This document shows positions 32,517-45,189 of a stretch of 64,000 nt of DNA, piece by piece; within the stretch, counting starts at the first letter, position 1, and each line of letters opens with the position of its first letter. Source of the stretch: Pseudomonas mosselii (lineage in GTDB: Bacteria > Pseudomonadota > Gammaproteobacteria > Pseudomonadales > Pseudomonadaceae). The notes under the pieces were generated by a model. That model saw only the letters and a program-made list of their open reading frames with translations, was not told the origin of the DNA and made no database searches. The DNA lies in contig NZ_CP081966.1 in NCBI RefSeq assembly GCF_019823065.1, positions 3,131,501 to 3,195,500 on the forward strand, written 5' to 3'. Made by a program: the position numbers and the translations under genes.

Positions 32517-33532
32517 TGTTCTCGCCCATCGCCCGGCGGCGCCTGCGGCGCTTTCGCGACAACCGCCGCGGCTGGATCTCGCTGTGGCTGTTCGCCGGGC
32601 TGTTGCTGTTGAGCCTGGGCGCGGAACTGGTGGCCAATGACAAGCCCTTGCTGCTGGGCTACCAGGGCGAGCTGTACACCCCGGCGCTCAAGCGCTACAC
32701 CGAGCAGCAGTTCGGCGGGCAGCTGCCGTTCCAGCCCGACTACCGCAGCCAGTACGTGCGCCAGTTGATCGAGGGCCAGGGCGGCTGGATGCTGTTCGCG
32801 CCCATCCCGTTCAGCGCCGATACCCCCAACTACGACCTGCAGGTGCCCACCCCCAGCCCGCCCAGCGCGAGCAACTGGCTGGGCACCGACGACCAGGGCC
32901 GCGATGTGCTGGCGCGGGTATTGTATGGCACACGGGTTTCGCTGTTGTTCGCCTTCGCCCTGACCCTGCTCAGCGTGCTGATCGGCGTGACGGCCGGTGC
33001 CCTGCAGGGCTACCACGGTGGCTGGGTCGACCTGTTCGGCCAGCGCCTGCTGGAAGTGTGGTCGGGATTGCCGGTGCTGTACCTGCTGATCATCCTGTCA
33101 GGATTCGTCGAGCCGGATTTCTGGTGGCTGCTGGGGATCATGGCGCTGTTCTCCTGGCTGACCCTGGTCGATGTGGTGCGCGCCGAGTTCCTCCGTGGGC
33201 GCAACCTGGAATACGTCAAGGCCGCTCGCGCACTGGGACTGTCCGATACCCAGGTGATGCTGCGGCATATCCTGCCCAACGCCCTCAACGCGACCCTGAC
33301 CTATGTCCCCTTCATGCTCACCGGGGCGATCACCACCCTCACCGCGCTGGACTTTCTCGGCTTCGGCATGCCCGCCGGCAGCGCTTCGCTGGGCGAGCTG
33401 GTGACCCAGGGCAAGCAGCACCTCGAGGCGCCGTGGCTGGGCTTTACCGCGTTCTTTGCCCTGGCGCTGATCCTGTCGTTGCTGGTATTTATCGGCGATG
33501 CGCTGCGCGAGGCGTTCGATCCCCGCTCATAG
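32516..33532 (+). CDS. yejE: ABC transporter permease (YejE-like)
   Basis: A 338-residue permease: an N-terminal cytoplasmic RRRLRRFRDNRRGWISL segment, a first helix, and a long periplasmic region (NDKPLLLGYQGELYTPALKR) as in YejE. A helical core follows with an EAA loop (YVKAARALGLSDTQVMLRHI). It ends the cluster: no yejF-type ATPase gene follows; instead a REP and the sigma-54 activator gene come next. The pump therefore needs an ATPase from elsewhere, or the fourth gene was lost. Confidence 0.93.
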   Translation: MFSPIARRRLRRFRDNRRGWISLWLFAGLLLLSLGAELVANDKPLLLGYQGELYTPALKRYTEQQFGGQLPFQPDYRSQYVRQLIEGQGGWMLFAPIPFSADTPNYDLQVPTPSPPSASNWLGTDDQGRDVLARVLYGTRVSLLFAFALTLLSVLIGVTAGALQGYHGGWVDLFGQRLLEVWSGLPVLYLLIILSGFVEPDFWWLLGIMALFSWLTLVDVVRAEFLRGRNLEYVKAARALGLSDTQVMLRHILPNALNATLTYVPFMLTGAITTLTALDFLGFGMPAGSASLGELVTQGKQHLEAPWLGFTAFFALALILSLLVFIGDALREAFDPRS

Positions 33533-33546
33533 CCTTACCTCGGTCA

Positions 33547-33587
33547 CTGCAGGAGCGGCCCTATCGCGACACAAGGCCGCTCTACAG
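33547..33587. repeat. REP-like palindrome
   Basis: CTGCAGGAGCGGCC (33547-33560) pairs with GGCCGCTCTACAG (33575-33587). It lies between the permease stop and the hbcR-like gene, as REP elements commonly do. Confidence 0.7.
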
Positions 33588-33623
33588 GGGCGCACGACAC
33601 TTGTCTCAACGGATACGTCTTCC

Positions 33624-35000
<1,377 letters not shown>

Positions 35001-35009
<9 letters not shown>

Positions 35010-35034
35010 GGAGATATGTATCTCTTTATTGAGA
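35001..35034. promoter_or_regulatory. 34-base palindrome overlapping the hbcR stop codon
   Basis: TCTCAATAAGGAGATA faces TATCTCTTTATTGAGA around TG with three mismatched pairs. No U-run follows, so it is a poor terminator. Ends of the form TCTCAA recur at 35157 (TCTCAAATTCGAGA region, about 35146-35159). Position 180-210 bases before the sigma-54 promoter suits an activator-binding site. Inference. Confidence 0.5.
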
Positions 35035-35098
35035 CCAGCGCGATGGTTGCGCCCGCGGCCGCCGACAAGGCGCCTGCCACATGGCGTACCGCAATCCA

Positions 35099-35142
35099 CT
35101 GTGGGAGCCGGCTTGCCGGCGATGGGCCGCAACGCGGCCCCA
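35099..35142. repeat. REP element
   Basis: CTGTGGGAGCCGGCTTGCCG followed by GGCCGCAACGCGGCC: the common P. putida REP form, lying in the 264-base gap between hbcR and the permease gene. Confidence 0.75.
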
Positions 35143-35212
35143 CTTTCTCAAATTCGAGACATCGATCTTTATAAATTCAAGATAATTCAATAATTTCAAT
35201 GACTTAACAAGT

Positions 35213-35228
35213 TGGCACAATTCCCGCT
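35213..35228 (+). promoter_or_regulatory. Sigma-54 promoter of the 3-hydroxybutyrate operon
   Basis: TTGGCACAATTCCCGCT has GG at 35214-35215 and GC at 35226-35227 with ten bases between; the -24 box TTGGCACA is consensus and the -12 box (CCGC) is weaker. It lies 46 bases before the permease ATG and agrees with control by the upstream activator. Confidence 0.75.
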
Positions 35229-35273
35229 ACTGGTATTCCAACCATAAAAACAACAGTTGGAGATCCCCTTAGG

Positions 35274-36665
35274 ATGACCGTGCTCATCGCCCTCGCTGCC
35301 CTGGCCCTGCTGATGCTCGCCGCCTACCGCGGCTACAGCGTGATCCTCTTCGCCCCCATCGCCGCCCTTGGCGCCGTGCTACTCACCGACCCCGCCGCCG
35401 TGGCCCCGGCCTTCACCGGGGTGTTCATGGAGAAGATGGTCGGCTTCATCAAGCTCTATTTCCCGGTATTCCTGCTCGGCGCCGTGTTCGGCAAGCTGAT
35501 CGAGCTGTCGGGCTTCTCACGCTCGATCGTCGCCGCCGCCATTCGCCTGCTCGGCACCCGTCAGGCCATGCTGGTGATCGTGCTGGTCTGCGCCCTGCTT
35601 ACCTACGGCGGCGTGTCGCTGTTCGTGGTGGTGTTCGCGGTGTACCCGTTCGCCGCCGAGATGTTCCGCCAGAGCGACATTCCCAAGCGGCTGATCCCGG
35701 CGACCATCGCCCTGGGCGCGTTCTCCTTCACCATGGACGCCCTGCCCGGCACCCCGCAAATCCAGAACATCATCCCCAGCACCTTCTTCAACACCACCGC
35801 CTGGGCCGCGCCCTGGCTGGGGCTGATCGGCACGCTGTTCGTGTTCTGCGCCGGCATGCTCTACCTGCAACGCCAGCGTAACAAGGCCCAGCGCAAGGGC
35901 GAAGGCTACGGCAGCAACCTGCGCAACGAGCCGGAAACCGCCGACGACATCGCCCTGCCCAACCCGTGGCTGGCCCTGGCGCCGCTGCTGCTGGTGGGGG
36001 TGATGAACCTGCTGTTCACCCACTGGATCCCGCAGTGGTACGGGGCCAGCCACACCCTGCAGTTGCCGGGCATGGCCACGCCAGTGCAGAGCGACGTGGC
36101 CAAGCTCACGGCGATCTGGGCGGTGCAGGCGGCCCTGCTGGTGGGCATCCTGATGGTGCTGGTGTGCGCCTTCGGCAGCATTCGCCAGCGCCTGGCCGAA
36201 GGCACCAAGAGCGCCGTGAGCGGCGCCCTGCTGGCGGCGATGAACACCGCCTCGGAATACGGTTTCGGCGCAGTGATCGCCTCGCTGCCGGGCTTCCTGG
36301 TCTTGGCCGACGCCCTGCGCGGTATCCCCAACCCGCTGGTCAACGAAGCCATTACCGTCACCCTGCTGGCCGGCATCACCGGCTCCGCTTCCGGCGGCAT
36401 GAGCATCGCCCTGGCGGCCATGAGCGACAGCTTCATCGCCGCCGCCAACGCGGCGAACATCCCGCTGGAGGTGTTGCACCGGGTCGCCGCCATGGCCAGC
36501 GGCGGCATGGACACCCTGCCGCACAACGGCGCGGTGATTACCCTGCTGGCGGTGACCGGGCTGACCCACCGCGAGGCCTACAAGGACATTTTCGGAATTA
36601 CCCTGATCAAGACCCTGGCCGTATTCGTGGTCATCGCCACGTTCTACGCCACCGGCATCGTATGA
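35274..36665 (+). CDS. GntP family permease, probable 3-hydroxybutyrate transporter
   Basis: A 463-residue inner-membrane symporter of the GntP family with about 12 hydrophobic helices: LFAPIAALGAVLLTDPAAVA, FVVVFAVYPFAAEMFRQSDI, TMDALPGTPQIQNIIPSTFF, GITGSASGGMSIALAAMSDS. The PGTPQ and GSASGG boxes mark the family. It directly precedes bdhA (11 bases), so 3-hydroxybutyrate is the likely substrate. Expected to be switched on by the sigma-54 promoter 46 bases upstream. Confidence 0.9.
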   Translation: MTVLIALAALALLMLAAYRGYSVILFAPIAALGAVLLTDPAAVAPAFTGVFMEKMVGFIKLYFPVFLLGAVFGKLIELSGFSRSIVAAAIRLLGTRQAMLVIVLVCALLTYGGVSLFVVVFAVYPFAAEMFRQSDIPKRLIPATIALGAFSFTMDALPGTPQIQNIIPSTFFNTTAWAAPWLGLIGTLFVFCAGMLYLQRQRNKAQRKGEGYGSNLRNEPETADDIALPNPWLALAPLLLVGVMNLLFTHWIPQWYGASHTLQLPGMATPVQSDVAKLTAIWAVQAALLVGILMVLVCAFGSIRQRLAEGTKSAVSGALLAAMNTASEYGFGAVIASLPGFLVLADALRGIPNPLVNEAITVTLLAGITGSASGGMSIALAAMSDSFIAAANAANIPLEVLHRVAAMASGGMDTLPHNGAVITLLAVTGLTHREAYKDIFGITLIKTLAVFVVIATFYATGIV

Positions 36666-36676
36666 AGGAGAACAGC

Positions 36677-37447
36677 ATGACGCTCAAAGGCAAGACCGCA
36701 CTGGTCACCGGTTCCACCAGCGGCATCGGTTTGGGGATAGCCCAGGTGCTGGCCGAGGCCGGTGCCAATATCCTGCTCAACGGCTTTGGCGACCCGGCGG
36801 GCGCCATTGCCGAGATCAGGCAGCACGGGGTCAAGGTGGCCCACCACCCCGCCGACCTGTCCGACGTGGCGCAGATCGAGCAGATGTTCGCCTTGGCCGA
36901 ACGCGAGTTCGGCGCGGTCGACATCCTCGTCAACAACGCCGGCATCCAGCATGTGGCGCCGGTCGAGCAGTTTCCGGTGGAGGCCTGGGACAAGATCATC
37001 GCCTTGAACCTGTCGGCGGTGTTCCACGGCAGCCGCCTGGTCCTGCCGGGCATGCGCGCGCGGGGCTGGGGGCGGATCGTCAACATCGCCTCGGTGCACG
37101 GCCTGGTGGGCTCCACCGGCAAGGCCGCCTACGTCGCCGCGAAGCACGGCGTGGTCGGCCTGACCAAGGTCATCGGCCTGGAGACCGCCACCAGCAACGT
37201 CACCTGCAATGCCATCTGCCCGGGCTGGGTGCTGACCCCGCTGGTGCAGAAGCAGATCGACGACCGCGCCGCCAATGGGGGCGACGCGCAGCAGGCGCAG
37301 CACGACCTGCTGGCCGAGAAGCAGCCCTCGCTGGCCTTCGTCACGCCCCGGCATCTCGGCGAGCTGGTGTTGTTCCTGTGCGGCGAGGCCGGTAGCCAGG
37401 TGCGTGGCGCCGCCTGGAACGTCGATGGCGGCTGGCTGGCCCAGTAA
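36677..37447 (+). CDS. bdhA: 3-Hydroxybutyrate dehydrogenase
   Basis: A 256-residue short-chain dehydrogenase oxidising (R)-3-hydroxybutyrate to acetoacetate with NAD. It has the Rossmann motif TGSTSGIGLGIAQ, NNAGIQ, and the catalytic set Ser (IVNIASVHGLV), Tyr and Lys (AAYVAAKHG). The long C-terminal PGWVLTPLVQKQIDDRA with QPSLAFVTPRHLGELVLFLC is typical of BdhA. The start follows AAGGAG by 7 bases. Confidence 0.95.
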   Translation: MTLKGKTALVTGSTSGIGLGIAQVLAEAGANILLNGFGDPAGAIAEIRQHGVKVAHHPADLSDVAQIEQMFALAEREFGAVDILVNNAGIQHVAPVEQFPVEAWDKIIALNLSAVFHGSRLVLPGMRARGWGRIVNIASVHGLVGSTGKAAYVAAKHGVVGLTKVIGLETATSNVTCNAICPGWVLTPLVQKQIDDRAANGGDAQQAQHDLLAEKQPSLAFVTPRHLGELVLFLCGEAGSQVRGAAWNVDGGWLAQ

Positions 37448-37541
37448 GCGGCTAAAGTGGAGTAAGGACACCCTGACGCCGGATGATCAGGGTTACACGT
37501 TTTTTGTAGCAGCCCCGCCGATTGGTGCGTCAACGCTGAAA

Positions 37542-37589
37542 CCCTGGGGCCGCTGCGCGGCCCTTTCGCGACGCAAGGCCGCTCCAGGG
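37542..37589. repeat. REP-like palindrome
   Basis: CCCTGGGGCCGCTGCGCGGC and CGCAAGGCCGCTCCAGGG face each other between bdhA and the synthetase gene. The 190-base gap otherwise holds nothing recognisable. Confidence 0.7.
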
Positions 37590-37638
37590 ATTGCGCTTGC
37601 CTGTTATCAGACCAGTAGCCATTACCGAGGGTCCCGGC

Positions 37639-39588
<1,950 letters not shown>

Positions 39589-39641
39589 TGACGCCATCAG
39601 GCATAATGTCGACCTTTTGCCCCCGAAGCACAGGTAAGCCC

Positions 39642-39917
39642 ATGAAAGCCCAAGCCCGCCACATCCTGGTCAAGACCGCTGACGAAGCCGAAAAGCTCAA
39701 GCAGCGCATCGCCAACGGCGAGGCCTTCGACGTGCTGGCGAAGAAATTCTCCACCTGTCCGTCCGGCAAGCGCGGCGGCGACCTGGGCGAGGTGCGCCCG
39801 GGCCAGCTGGTCGGCGCCATCGACCAGGTGATCTTCAAGAAGCCCCTGCGCGTGGTACACGGGCCGATCAAGAGCAAGTTCGGTTATCACCTGGTGCAGA
39901 CGTTCTACCGCGACTGA
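39642..39917 (+). CDS. ppiC: Parvulin-type peptidyl-prolyl isomerase
   Basis: A 91-residue short parvulin, cytoplasmic (no signal): [54 protein letters not shown]. Known neighbour of aacS in pseudomonads (PpiC1 next to the 3-hydroxybutyrate locus in P. aeruginosa). Its 3' end overlaps the convergent chemoreceptor gene by 13 bases. Confidence 0.94.
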   Translation: MKAQARHILVKTADEAEKLKQRIANGEAFDVLAKKFSTCPSGKRGGDLGEVRPGQLVGAIDQVIFKKPLRVVHGPIKSKFGYHLVQTFYRD

Positions 39918-41041
39918 GCCTCATCGGCGCGGCGCCTTTGCAGCAGCGCCGGCGATTGTTCGCCACTGGCGACCACGCGCTCCAAGCCTTCCTGCACGGC
40001 CAGGCTGGCGCTTTCCATGTCGGCCACTGCCTTGAGCATCGCTGCGGTATTGCCGCTGGCATGGGCATCAATGGCGTCGAATGCGCAACGGTGCACGGCG
40101 GCATGGGGCGCGTCGATGTCCTTGTATCCTGCAAGATGTGCATAGTGCAGGGCCCCGTCCCCCTCGCGATACCACTTGCCCAAGCGGCAAAGGGTATGGT
40201 CGGTAAAGTCCGCGCCGCGCTCCTGCGAGACCCCGAACAGCACCTTGTAGACGCGGAACTTGTAGATCAGGTGGTCGAGCTTGGCCAGCTCGCAGAAACT
40301 GCGCAGCGCCGACACCGATGCCGAACCCTCCGCCACCGTCGACATGTCCAGCAACTGGCGCATGGTACTGGCCGCCGTCTGGCCAACACCGCTGTACGAT
40401 GACGAATGCTCGGCCAGGCTGGCGATATGCCCGCGGCTTTGCGCACTGTCGGCTCGAATGGCCGAGACCAGCGTGCCGATTTCGGCAGTGGCGTCCGCCG
40501 TGCGCCTGGCCAGGGTCCTGACTTCATCCGCGACCACGGCAAAGCCGCGCCCGGCATCCCCGGCCCGCGCCGCCTCGATGGCCGCATTCAGGGCCAGCAG
40601 GTTGGTCTGGTCCGCCACCTCGCGGATGATCTCCAGCACACCACCGACCTGCTGGGCTTGGTGATCGAGCCTGCCAACCTTCTCCGACGCCTCGCCGGAG
40701 GCATCGGCCAGTTGCTCAAGATTGGTCGCGATGGCATCAATGCTGGCCTGGTTGCTGCTGGCGATACCCTGGATGCGGATGGCGTACTGCCTTTCCTGCT
40801 CCATGCTGTGGGCGAGGCTGGCGAACGAGGTCTGGGTCATTTCCAGGGAATGCGAGAATGCCGAGAGGTTGCCGGCCAGGTGGGCGAACACCTGGTTCTC
40901 CCGTGCCAGTTCCGTGGCCTTCGATTCTGCCTCGCGGGCGCGCTGCTCCCACGCCACCAGCTGTGAGCGGCTACGTTCGAGCGCGAGGTTCAGCTCCTTG
41001 ATCTGCGGGTCTTGCCGACCTGCCTTGCTCCACCACTTCAC
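39905..41041 (-). CDS. Cytoplasmic methyl-accepting chemotaxis-like protein with CZB zinc domain
   Basis: A 378-residue soluble receptor without transmembrane segments: an N-terminal coiled coil, then a signalling domain centred on [20 protein letters not shown] and [22 protein letters not shown]-terminal CZB (chemoreceptor zinc-binding) domain follows, with His in [16 protein letters not shown], Cys in CRLGKWY, and H residues in [12 protein letters not shown] proteins sense zinc or oxidants such as hypochlorous acid (known for the family). The GTG start at 41041 follows GGGAG by 6 bases and is preferred to the more distant GTG at 41068. Confidence 0.88.
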   Translation of the reverse strand: MKWWSKAGRQDPQIKELNLALERSRSQLVAWEQRAREAESKATELARENQVFAHLAGNLSAFSHSLEMTQTSFASLAHSMEQERQYAIRIQGIASSNQASIDAIATNLEQLADASGEASEKVGRLDHQAQQVGGVLEIIREVADQTNLLALNAAIEAARAGDAGRGFAVVADEVRTLARRTADATAEIGTLVSAIRADSAQSRGHIASLAEHSSSYSGVGQTAASTMRQLLDMSTVAEGSASVSALRSFCELAKLDHLIYKFRVYKVLFGVSQERGADFTDHTLCRLGKWYREGDGALHYAHLAGYKDIDAPHAAVHRCAFDAIDAHASGNTAAMLKAVADMESASLAVQEGLERVVASGEQSPALLQRRRADEAQSR

Positions 41042-41162
41042 ACCACGCTCCCGGGATAGACCCACCACTTGTCACCCGGCGCAAAAGCGCCGGGCAGAAA
41101 CAGGGAAAGGTGTCAGCAAGCGCACAGTGCGGCAATACTCAGCTGCACTGAAAAACAGCGGA

Positions 41163-41786
41163 TCAGCGACGAGCCGCGAGCAGGCCAAGCCCCGCGCACC
41201 CCAGTAGCGAGGCACTGACCCGGTTGAACAGCCGACGTGGCCCGGGCCGTTCGAACCAGCGCTGCAGGTAGGCGCCGAGCCCGGCGTAGATGGCGATGGC
41301 CGCCCACTCCAGCAGCAGGAACAGCACGCCCAGCTGCAGGAACTGCTCGCTCACCGGCGTGGCGCTGCCCACCGAGACGAACTGCGGCAGGAAGGCGGTG
41401 AAGATAAGAATGGCCTTGGGGTTGCCCGCCGCCACCCAGAACTCCTGGCGCGCCAGCTTCCAGGTGCCGCGCGGCTGCTCGCCGGCCACCACCGCCTCGC
41501 CGACCGGCGCCCGCCACAGCTGCCAGGCGATATAGAACAGGTAGCCAGCGCCCAGCACCTTGATCGCCAGGAACAGGTACTCGCTGGTGTGCAGTACCAC
41601 GGCCAGGCCCATGGCAGCCAGGGCAATCATGCCGCTGAAGGCCAGCAAGCGCCCGGCGCCGGCCACGCAGGCGGTGCGCAGGCCGTAACGGCTGGCGTTG
41701 TGCAGGGACAGCAGGTTGTTGGGGCCCGGCGCCATGTTCAGGGCGAAACAGGCGGGGATGAACAGCAGCAGGCTCGACAGGTCCAT
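41163..41786 (-). CDS. LysE family amino-acid/homoserine exporter
   Basis: A 207-residue six-helix membrane protein: LLLFIPACFALNMAPGPNNL (the GPN motif is typical), YLFLAIKVLGAGYLFYIAWQ, FWVAAGNPKAILIFTAFLPQ. It probably exports amino acids or their homologues. It lies divergently from the AraC-type regulator at 41923, with 136 bases between them. Confidence 0.9.
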   Translation of the reverse strand: MDLSSLLLFIPACFALNMAPGPNNLLSLHNASRYGLRTACVAGAGRLLAFSGMIALAAMGLAVVLHTSEYLFLAIKVLGAGYLFYIAWQLWRAPVGEAVVAGEQPRGTWKLARQEFWVAAGNPKAILIFTAFLPQFVSVGSATPVSEQFLQLGVLFLLLEWAAIAIYAGLGAYLQRWFERPGPRRLFNRVSASLLGCAGLGLLAARR

Positions 41787-41922
41787 TATTCTTCTCCAGC
41801 GGTGACCGTCGCAGCGTCGCGCCCGGCGGGCAGGCGCGTCAAGCACAGTGGCACGGTAAATGGCCGGAACAGCAGGCACGCGCTAGACTGGCGCCCTGCG
41901 CTCCCCTCCAGGCCCTCTCGCC

Positions 41923-42738
41923 ATGACCCCATCGAGCAGCGAAATCTGGCACGACCCGGCCCTGCCCTACGTCGAGAGCCGACGCGCCTGCCACAGCCGT
42001 GCCTGCTACAAGGCCCACAGCCACCCGAGCTTTTCCATTGGTGCGGTGGATGCCGGTCATAGCCGCTTCACCGGGGCCGGCGACGGACAGGTGCGGCTGG
42101 CACCCGGCACCTTGGTGTTCGTGCCGGCCCAGCGGGTGCATGCCTGCAACCCCGAAGCCGGACAGGCCTGGAGCTACCAGATGCTGCACCTGGACGCCGA
42201 TTGGCTGCGTTGCCTGCGCCTGGAGTCGGGGATTGCCGCCGACCAACCCAGCGCGGCGGCCCGGATCAGCCGTTCGGCAGCTCTGTACCGGCGGTTTTGC
42301 ACACTGAACACCCTGCTGTTTTCCAGGGCGACGGCGTTCGAGAAAGAGGCGGCACTGGTGGCCTTTCTCGGCGACAACGACTTCTCCATCCATCCGCACC
42401 TGCCACCTGCGCCGCCCTTGCCACCTTCGACACTCCGCGACCTGCTGGGCCATGCCGAGGAGCAGACGCTGGCCGAACTGAGCCTCGACCGCCTGGCACG
42501 GTTGGCCGGCATGGGGCGCTATCAATTGATCCGCGCCTTCAGCCTCGCCACCGGCATGACGCCCCATGCCTACCTGCTCAACGCCCGTGTAAACAAGGCT
42601 CGGCAACTGTTGCGCCAGGGCCAGCCGCTGGCTGAAGTCGCCTACGGCCTGGGCTTTGCCGACCAGAGTCACTTCCAGCGGGTGTTCAAGGCGCATGCCG
42701 GGGTAACACCGGGGACATACCGCGCAGCCTTGCAATAA
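41923..42738 (+). CDS. AraC family transcriptional regulator
   Basis: A 271-residue regulator with an N-terminal cupin-like sensing domain (YVESRRACHSRACYKAHSHP, APGTLVFVPAQRVHACNPEA) and a C-terminal double helix-turn-helix (LDRLARLAGMGRYQLIRAFS, VAYGLGFADQSHFQRVFKAH). It sits between two LysE exporter genes, one divergent and one downstream, and may regulate either. The N-terminal His-rich part resembles regulators that bind small amino-acid-like effectors. Confidence 0.92.
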   Translation: MTPSSSEIWHDPALPYVESRRACHSRACYKAHSHPSFSIGAVDAGHSRFTGAGDGQVRLAPGTLVFVPAQRVHACNPEAGQAWSYQMLHLDADWLRCLRLESGIAADQPSAAARISRSAALYRRFCTLNTLLFSRATAFEKEAALVAFLGDNDFSIHPHLPPAPPLPPSTLRDLLGHAEEQTLAELSLDRLARLAGMGRYQLIRAFSLATGMTPHAYLLNARVNKARQLLRQGQPLAEVAYGLGFADQSHFQRVFKAHAGVTPGTYRAALQ

Positions 42739-42801
42739 TCTTCAATACCCGCCCTGTCACCCCGCCACAGACTGCGGCTTCCTCTCCCTGGAAGCCCGAC
42801 C

Positions 42802-43422
42802 ATGCAACTGTTCCTGCTCATCGCCACCGCCCACTTCCTCGCCCTGCTCTCGCCAGGACCGGACTTCTTCCTGGTGGCCCGAACCTCGGCCAGCGCCGGC
42901 TGGCGGGTGGCCAGTGGCGCCTGCGCCGGCATCGCCCTGGCCAATGGCGTGTTCATTGGCGCGGCGTTCGCCGGGGTGTCGTTCCTGCGCGACGGCAGCC
43001 CGCTGTTCGTCGCCCTGCAACTGGCCGGCTGCGGCTACCTGCTGTACATCGGGCAACTGTTCCTGCGCCATGCTGGAAAGAGCGGCCTGACGGGTTCCGC
43101 CGCCCATGCTTCATCCCACGCCGGCAGTTGGCTGAACAGCCTGGGCATGGGCTTCGCCTCGGGCATCCTCAACCCGAAGAACGCACTGTTCTACGCCAGC
43201 CTGGCCAGCATGACCGCCAGCAGCGGCGCCCTGGCCAAGCTGGCCTATGGCATGTGGATGTTCGCCATCGTCCTGGCCTGGGACCTGCTGGTGGCCTTGG
43301 CCATCGGCAATCAGCGGGTGCTGCACCGCTTCGCCCGCGCCCTGCCCTGGCTGGAACGGACTTCGGGGGTGATGCTGATCCTGCTCGCCAGCGGCGTGCT
43401 CATGCACCTGGCCTTGGGCTGA
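42802..43422 (+). CDS. LysE family exporter (second)
   Basis: A 206-residue LysE/RhtB-type transporter: FLALLSPGPDFFLVARTSAS, SLGMGFASGILNPKNALFYA, and a hydrophobic C-terminal helix. The SPGPDF form differs from the APGPNN of its neighbour, so the two are from different subgroups and likely differ in substrate. It follows the AraC gene by 63 bases. Its 3' end overlaps the convergent phosphatase gene by 23 bases. Confidence 0.9.
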   Translation: MQLFLLIATAHFLALLSPGPDFFLVARTSASAGWRVASGACAGIALANGVFIGAAFAGVSFLRDGSPLFVALQLAGCGYLLYIGQLFLRHAGKSGLTGSAAHASSHAGSWLNSLGMGFASGILNPKNALFYASLASMTASSGALAKLAYGMWMFAIVLAWDLLVALAIGNQRVLHRFARALPWLERTSGVMLILLASGVLMHLALG

Positions 43423-44095
43423 GCAACGTCAGCCCCCGCAGCTCGAGCAGGCTGAAGTGACCACGGCTCCAGCCGCCGGTGTCCAGGTGCCAGACGTTGC
43501 CCAGCACTTTCACCTCCAGCACTGGCGTATGCCCGACCAGCAAGGCACGCAAGCCCTTCACCGGTCGGCTGTCGCCCTCCTTCAGGCGCCGTCGCGACCA
43601 CTGGCACACCTCCCGCACCTCGGGGTCATCCCCAGCCTGCAGGTTCACGCATAGATGCTCCCAGTCATCGAACGGGCTGTCGGCGTGCAGCAGCCCGACC
43701 GGACCGTTGGGTGTATCGATCTGCAACGCGATCGGTAGCCGCTCGAACGCCTCGACGAAACGCGCCTGCTCCGTTTTCGGCAGGTCGAGGAACCAGCCGC
43801 CGCCGGCCGCCCGGTACATGTCCAGGTCAACCCGTCCGCCGCGCAGGTGATTGACCGCCAGTGACTCGTGGTTGCCCTGCACCGCGTGGAACCAGGGCTT
43901 GGCCAGCCATTCCAACGCCTGCGGGCTGGCCGGCCCGCGGTCGACCAGGTCACCGACGCTGAACAGGCGGTCCACCGCCGGATCGAATTCGACGGCCTCG
44001 AGGCATTCCTGCAAGCGTTCGAAGTGCCCGTGAATATCACCCACGGCCAGGTCACGCCCGCGGGTATTGGCGGTCATCCGCCGAAAAGCGCTCAT
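43400..44095 (-). CDS. Serine/threonine-type metallophosphatase (PrpA-like)
   Basis: A 231-residue phosphoesterase with the binuclear metal motifs DIHGH (GDIHGHFERLQECL), GDLVDRG, GNHE (QGNHESLAVN), plus H in GLLHAD and GHTP. It fits bacterial PPP phosphatases such as PrpA/PrpB and diadenosine tetraphosphatases. The start at 44095 has GAGGA 7 bases upstream and gives the usual length. The substrate is not predictable from sequence. Confidence 0.92.
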   Translation of the reverse strand: MSAFRRMTANTRGRDLAVGDIHGHFERLQECLEAVEFDPAVDRLFSVGDLVDRGPASPQALEWLAKPWFHAVQGNHESLAVNHLRGGRVDLDMYRAAGGGWFLDLPKTEQARFVEAFERLPIALQIDTPNGPVGLLHADSPFDDWEHLCVNLQAGDDPEVREVCQWSRRRLKEGDSRPVKGLRALLVGHTPVLEVKVLGNVWHLDTGGWSRGHFSLLELRGLTLLSPRPGA

Positions 44096-44169
44096 TGCAT
44101 CAGTCCTCTGCTTATGCCCCGTACCGGCGTAAAATAGGCAGGCAAGCCGCCCCACCCCGGAGGTGCATC

Positions 44170-44676
44170 ATGCGTACCACCCTGGCCAGCGCCCTGTTGC
44201 TGGTGCTGGCATTCGACAGCATGGCACAGGGCACCCCGACCGCGCAGGTCGAGGTGCGTTTCGACCACCCGGAAAAATTCCGCGATGCCAGCCTCGACAA
44301 CCGCGGCTATCCCCAAGGCGCCGACCCGCAAGTGATGAAGGCCCTCACCCAGCACCTGCAGAAGCTCGGCCAGCGCTACCTGCGACCCGGCCAGCAACTG
44401 GTCATCGACATCCGCGACATCGACCTGGCCGGGCGCTTCGAGCCCTGGCACAGCCAGGCCTACGATGTGCGCTTCATGCGCGAGGTCACCTGGCCCAGCA
44501 TCGACCTCGACTACACCCTTCAGCAGCCAGGGCAGGCCGCGCTCAAGGCCCAGGAACACCTGAGCGACAAGATGTACCTCAGCCGCCCCGGCCGCCTGGG
44601 CAGTAACGACCGGCTGTATGCGGAAAAGGCCATGCTCGGTGATTGGTTCCGTCAACGCTTCGCGCCGCCGTCCTGA
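44170..44676 (+). CDS. DUF3016 family exported protein
   Basis: A 168-residue protein with an N-terminal signal peptide (TLASALLLVLAFDSMAQG). It is similar to the DUF3016 family: VEVRFDHPEKFRDASL, LIDIRDIDLAGRFEPWH, MREVTWPSIDLDYTLQ. Function unknown. A GGAGG lies 7 bases before the ATG. Divergent from the phosphatase gene by 74 bases. Confidence 0.85.
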   Translation: MRTTLASALLLVLAFDSMAQGTPTAQVEVRFDHPEKFRDASLDNRGYPQGADPQVMKALTQHLQKLGQRYLRPGQQLVIDIRDIDLAGRFEPWHSQAYDVRFMREVTWPSIDLDYTLQQPGQAALKAQEHLSDKMYLSRPGRLGSNDRLYAEKAMLGDWFRQRFAPPS

Positions 44677-44679
44677 TCG

Positions 44680-45189
44680 TCACCGCGCCAGCCGGCGCAG
44701 GGCGATGGGCGCGATCAAGCGATGGAACGGCGCCACCGGCAGCATGTACAGGCGGCCCAGCCAGTTGTGCGTGCGCACCACGGTGCTGACCAGCACCTCG
44801 CACCGCCCCGGGGCCGTCGGGCGACGCATCAGGGCGATGTGTACGTCCAGATGATGATCGCGGTCGACCAACAGCACCTCATTCGCGCTGTTGCTGATCA
44901 ACGTAAAGATGCCCACCCGCTCTCCGGGCTGGTAGCTGTCCGGGGCGCGGGCTGGATCGATGGCGGTCAACCGGCCCAGGTTCTTCAGCCCAAGCAGCCC
45001 GACCAGGCGATTGCGTAGGACCATCAGTTCGTCGATCCAGCCGGGCATGCTCGCCATCAGGCGCAGGAAGTGCGCCATGGCGGGCTGCCCGTCGTCCGCC
45101 AGGTCGATCGCCCGGCAATGACGGAAGCCCGCCTGCGCGGCGTGGGGGGCGATCAATGAGTCGGCGGGTATGGCTGCGGCATGGGTCAT
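44680..45189 (-). CDS. DUF2867 family protein
   Basis: A 169-residue protein matching DUF2867: WIDELMVLRNRLVGLLGLKN, ERVGIFTLISNSANEVLLVD, DHHLDVHIALMRRP and LGRLYMLPVAPFHRLIAPIA. No catalytic function is established for the family. The start at 45189 is the first good ATG; more upstream in-frame codons cover DNA without similarity. Convergent with the DUF3016 gene, with three bases between stops. Confidence 0.85.
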   Translation of the reverse strand: MTHAAAIPADSLIAPHAAQAGFRHCRAIDLADDGQPAMAHFLRLMASMPGWIDELMVLRNRLVGLLGLKNLGRLTAIDPARAPDSYQPGERVGIFTLISNSANEVLLVDRDHHLDVHIALMRRPTAPGRCEVLVSTVVRTHNWLGRLYMLPVAPFHRLIAPIALRRLAR

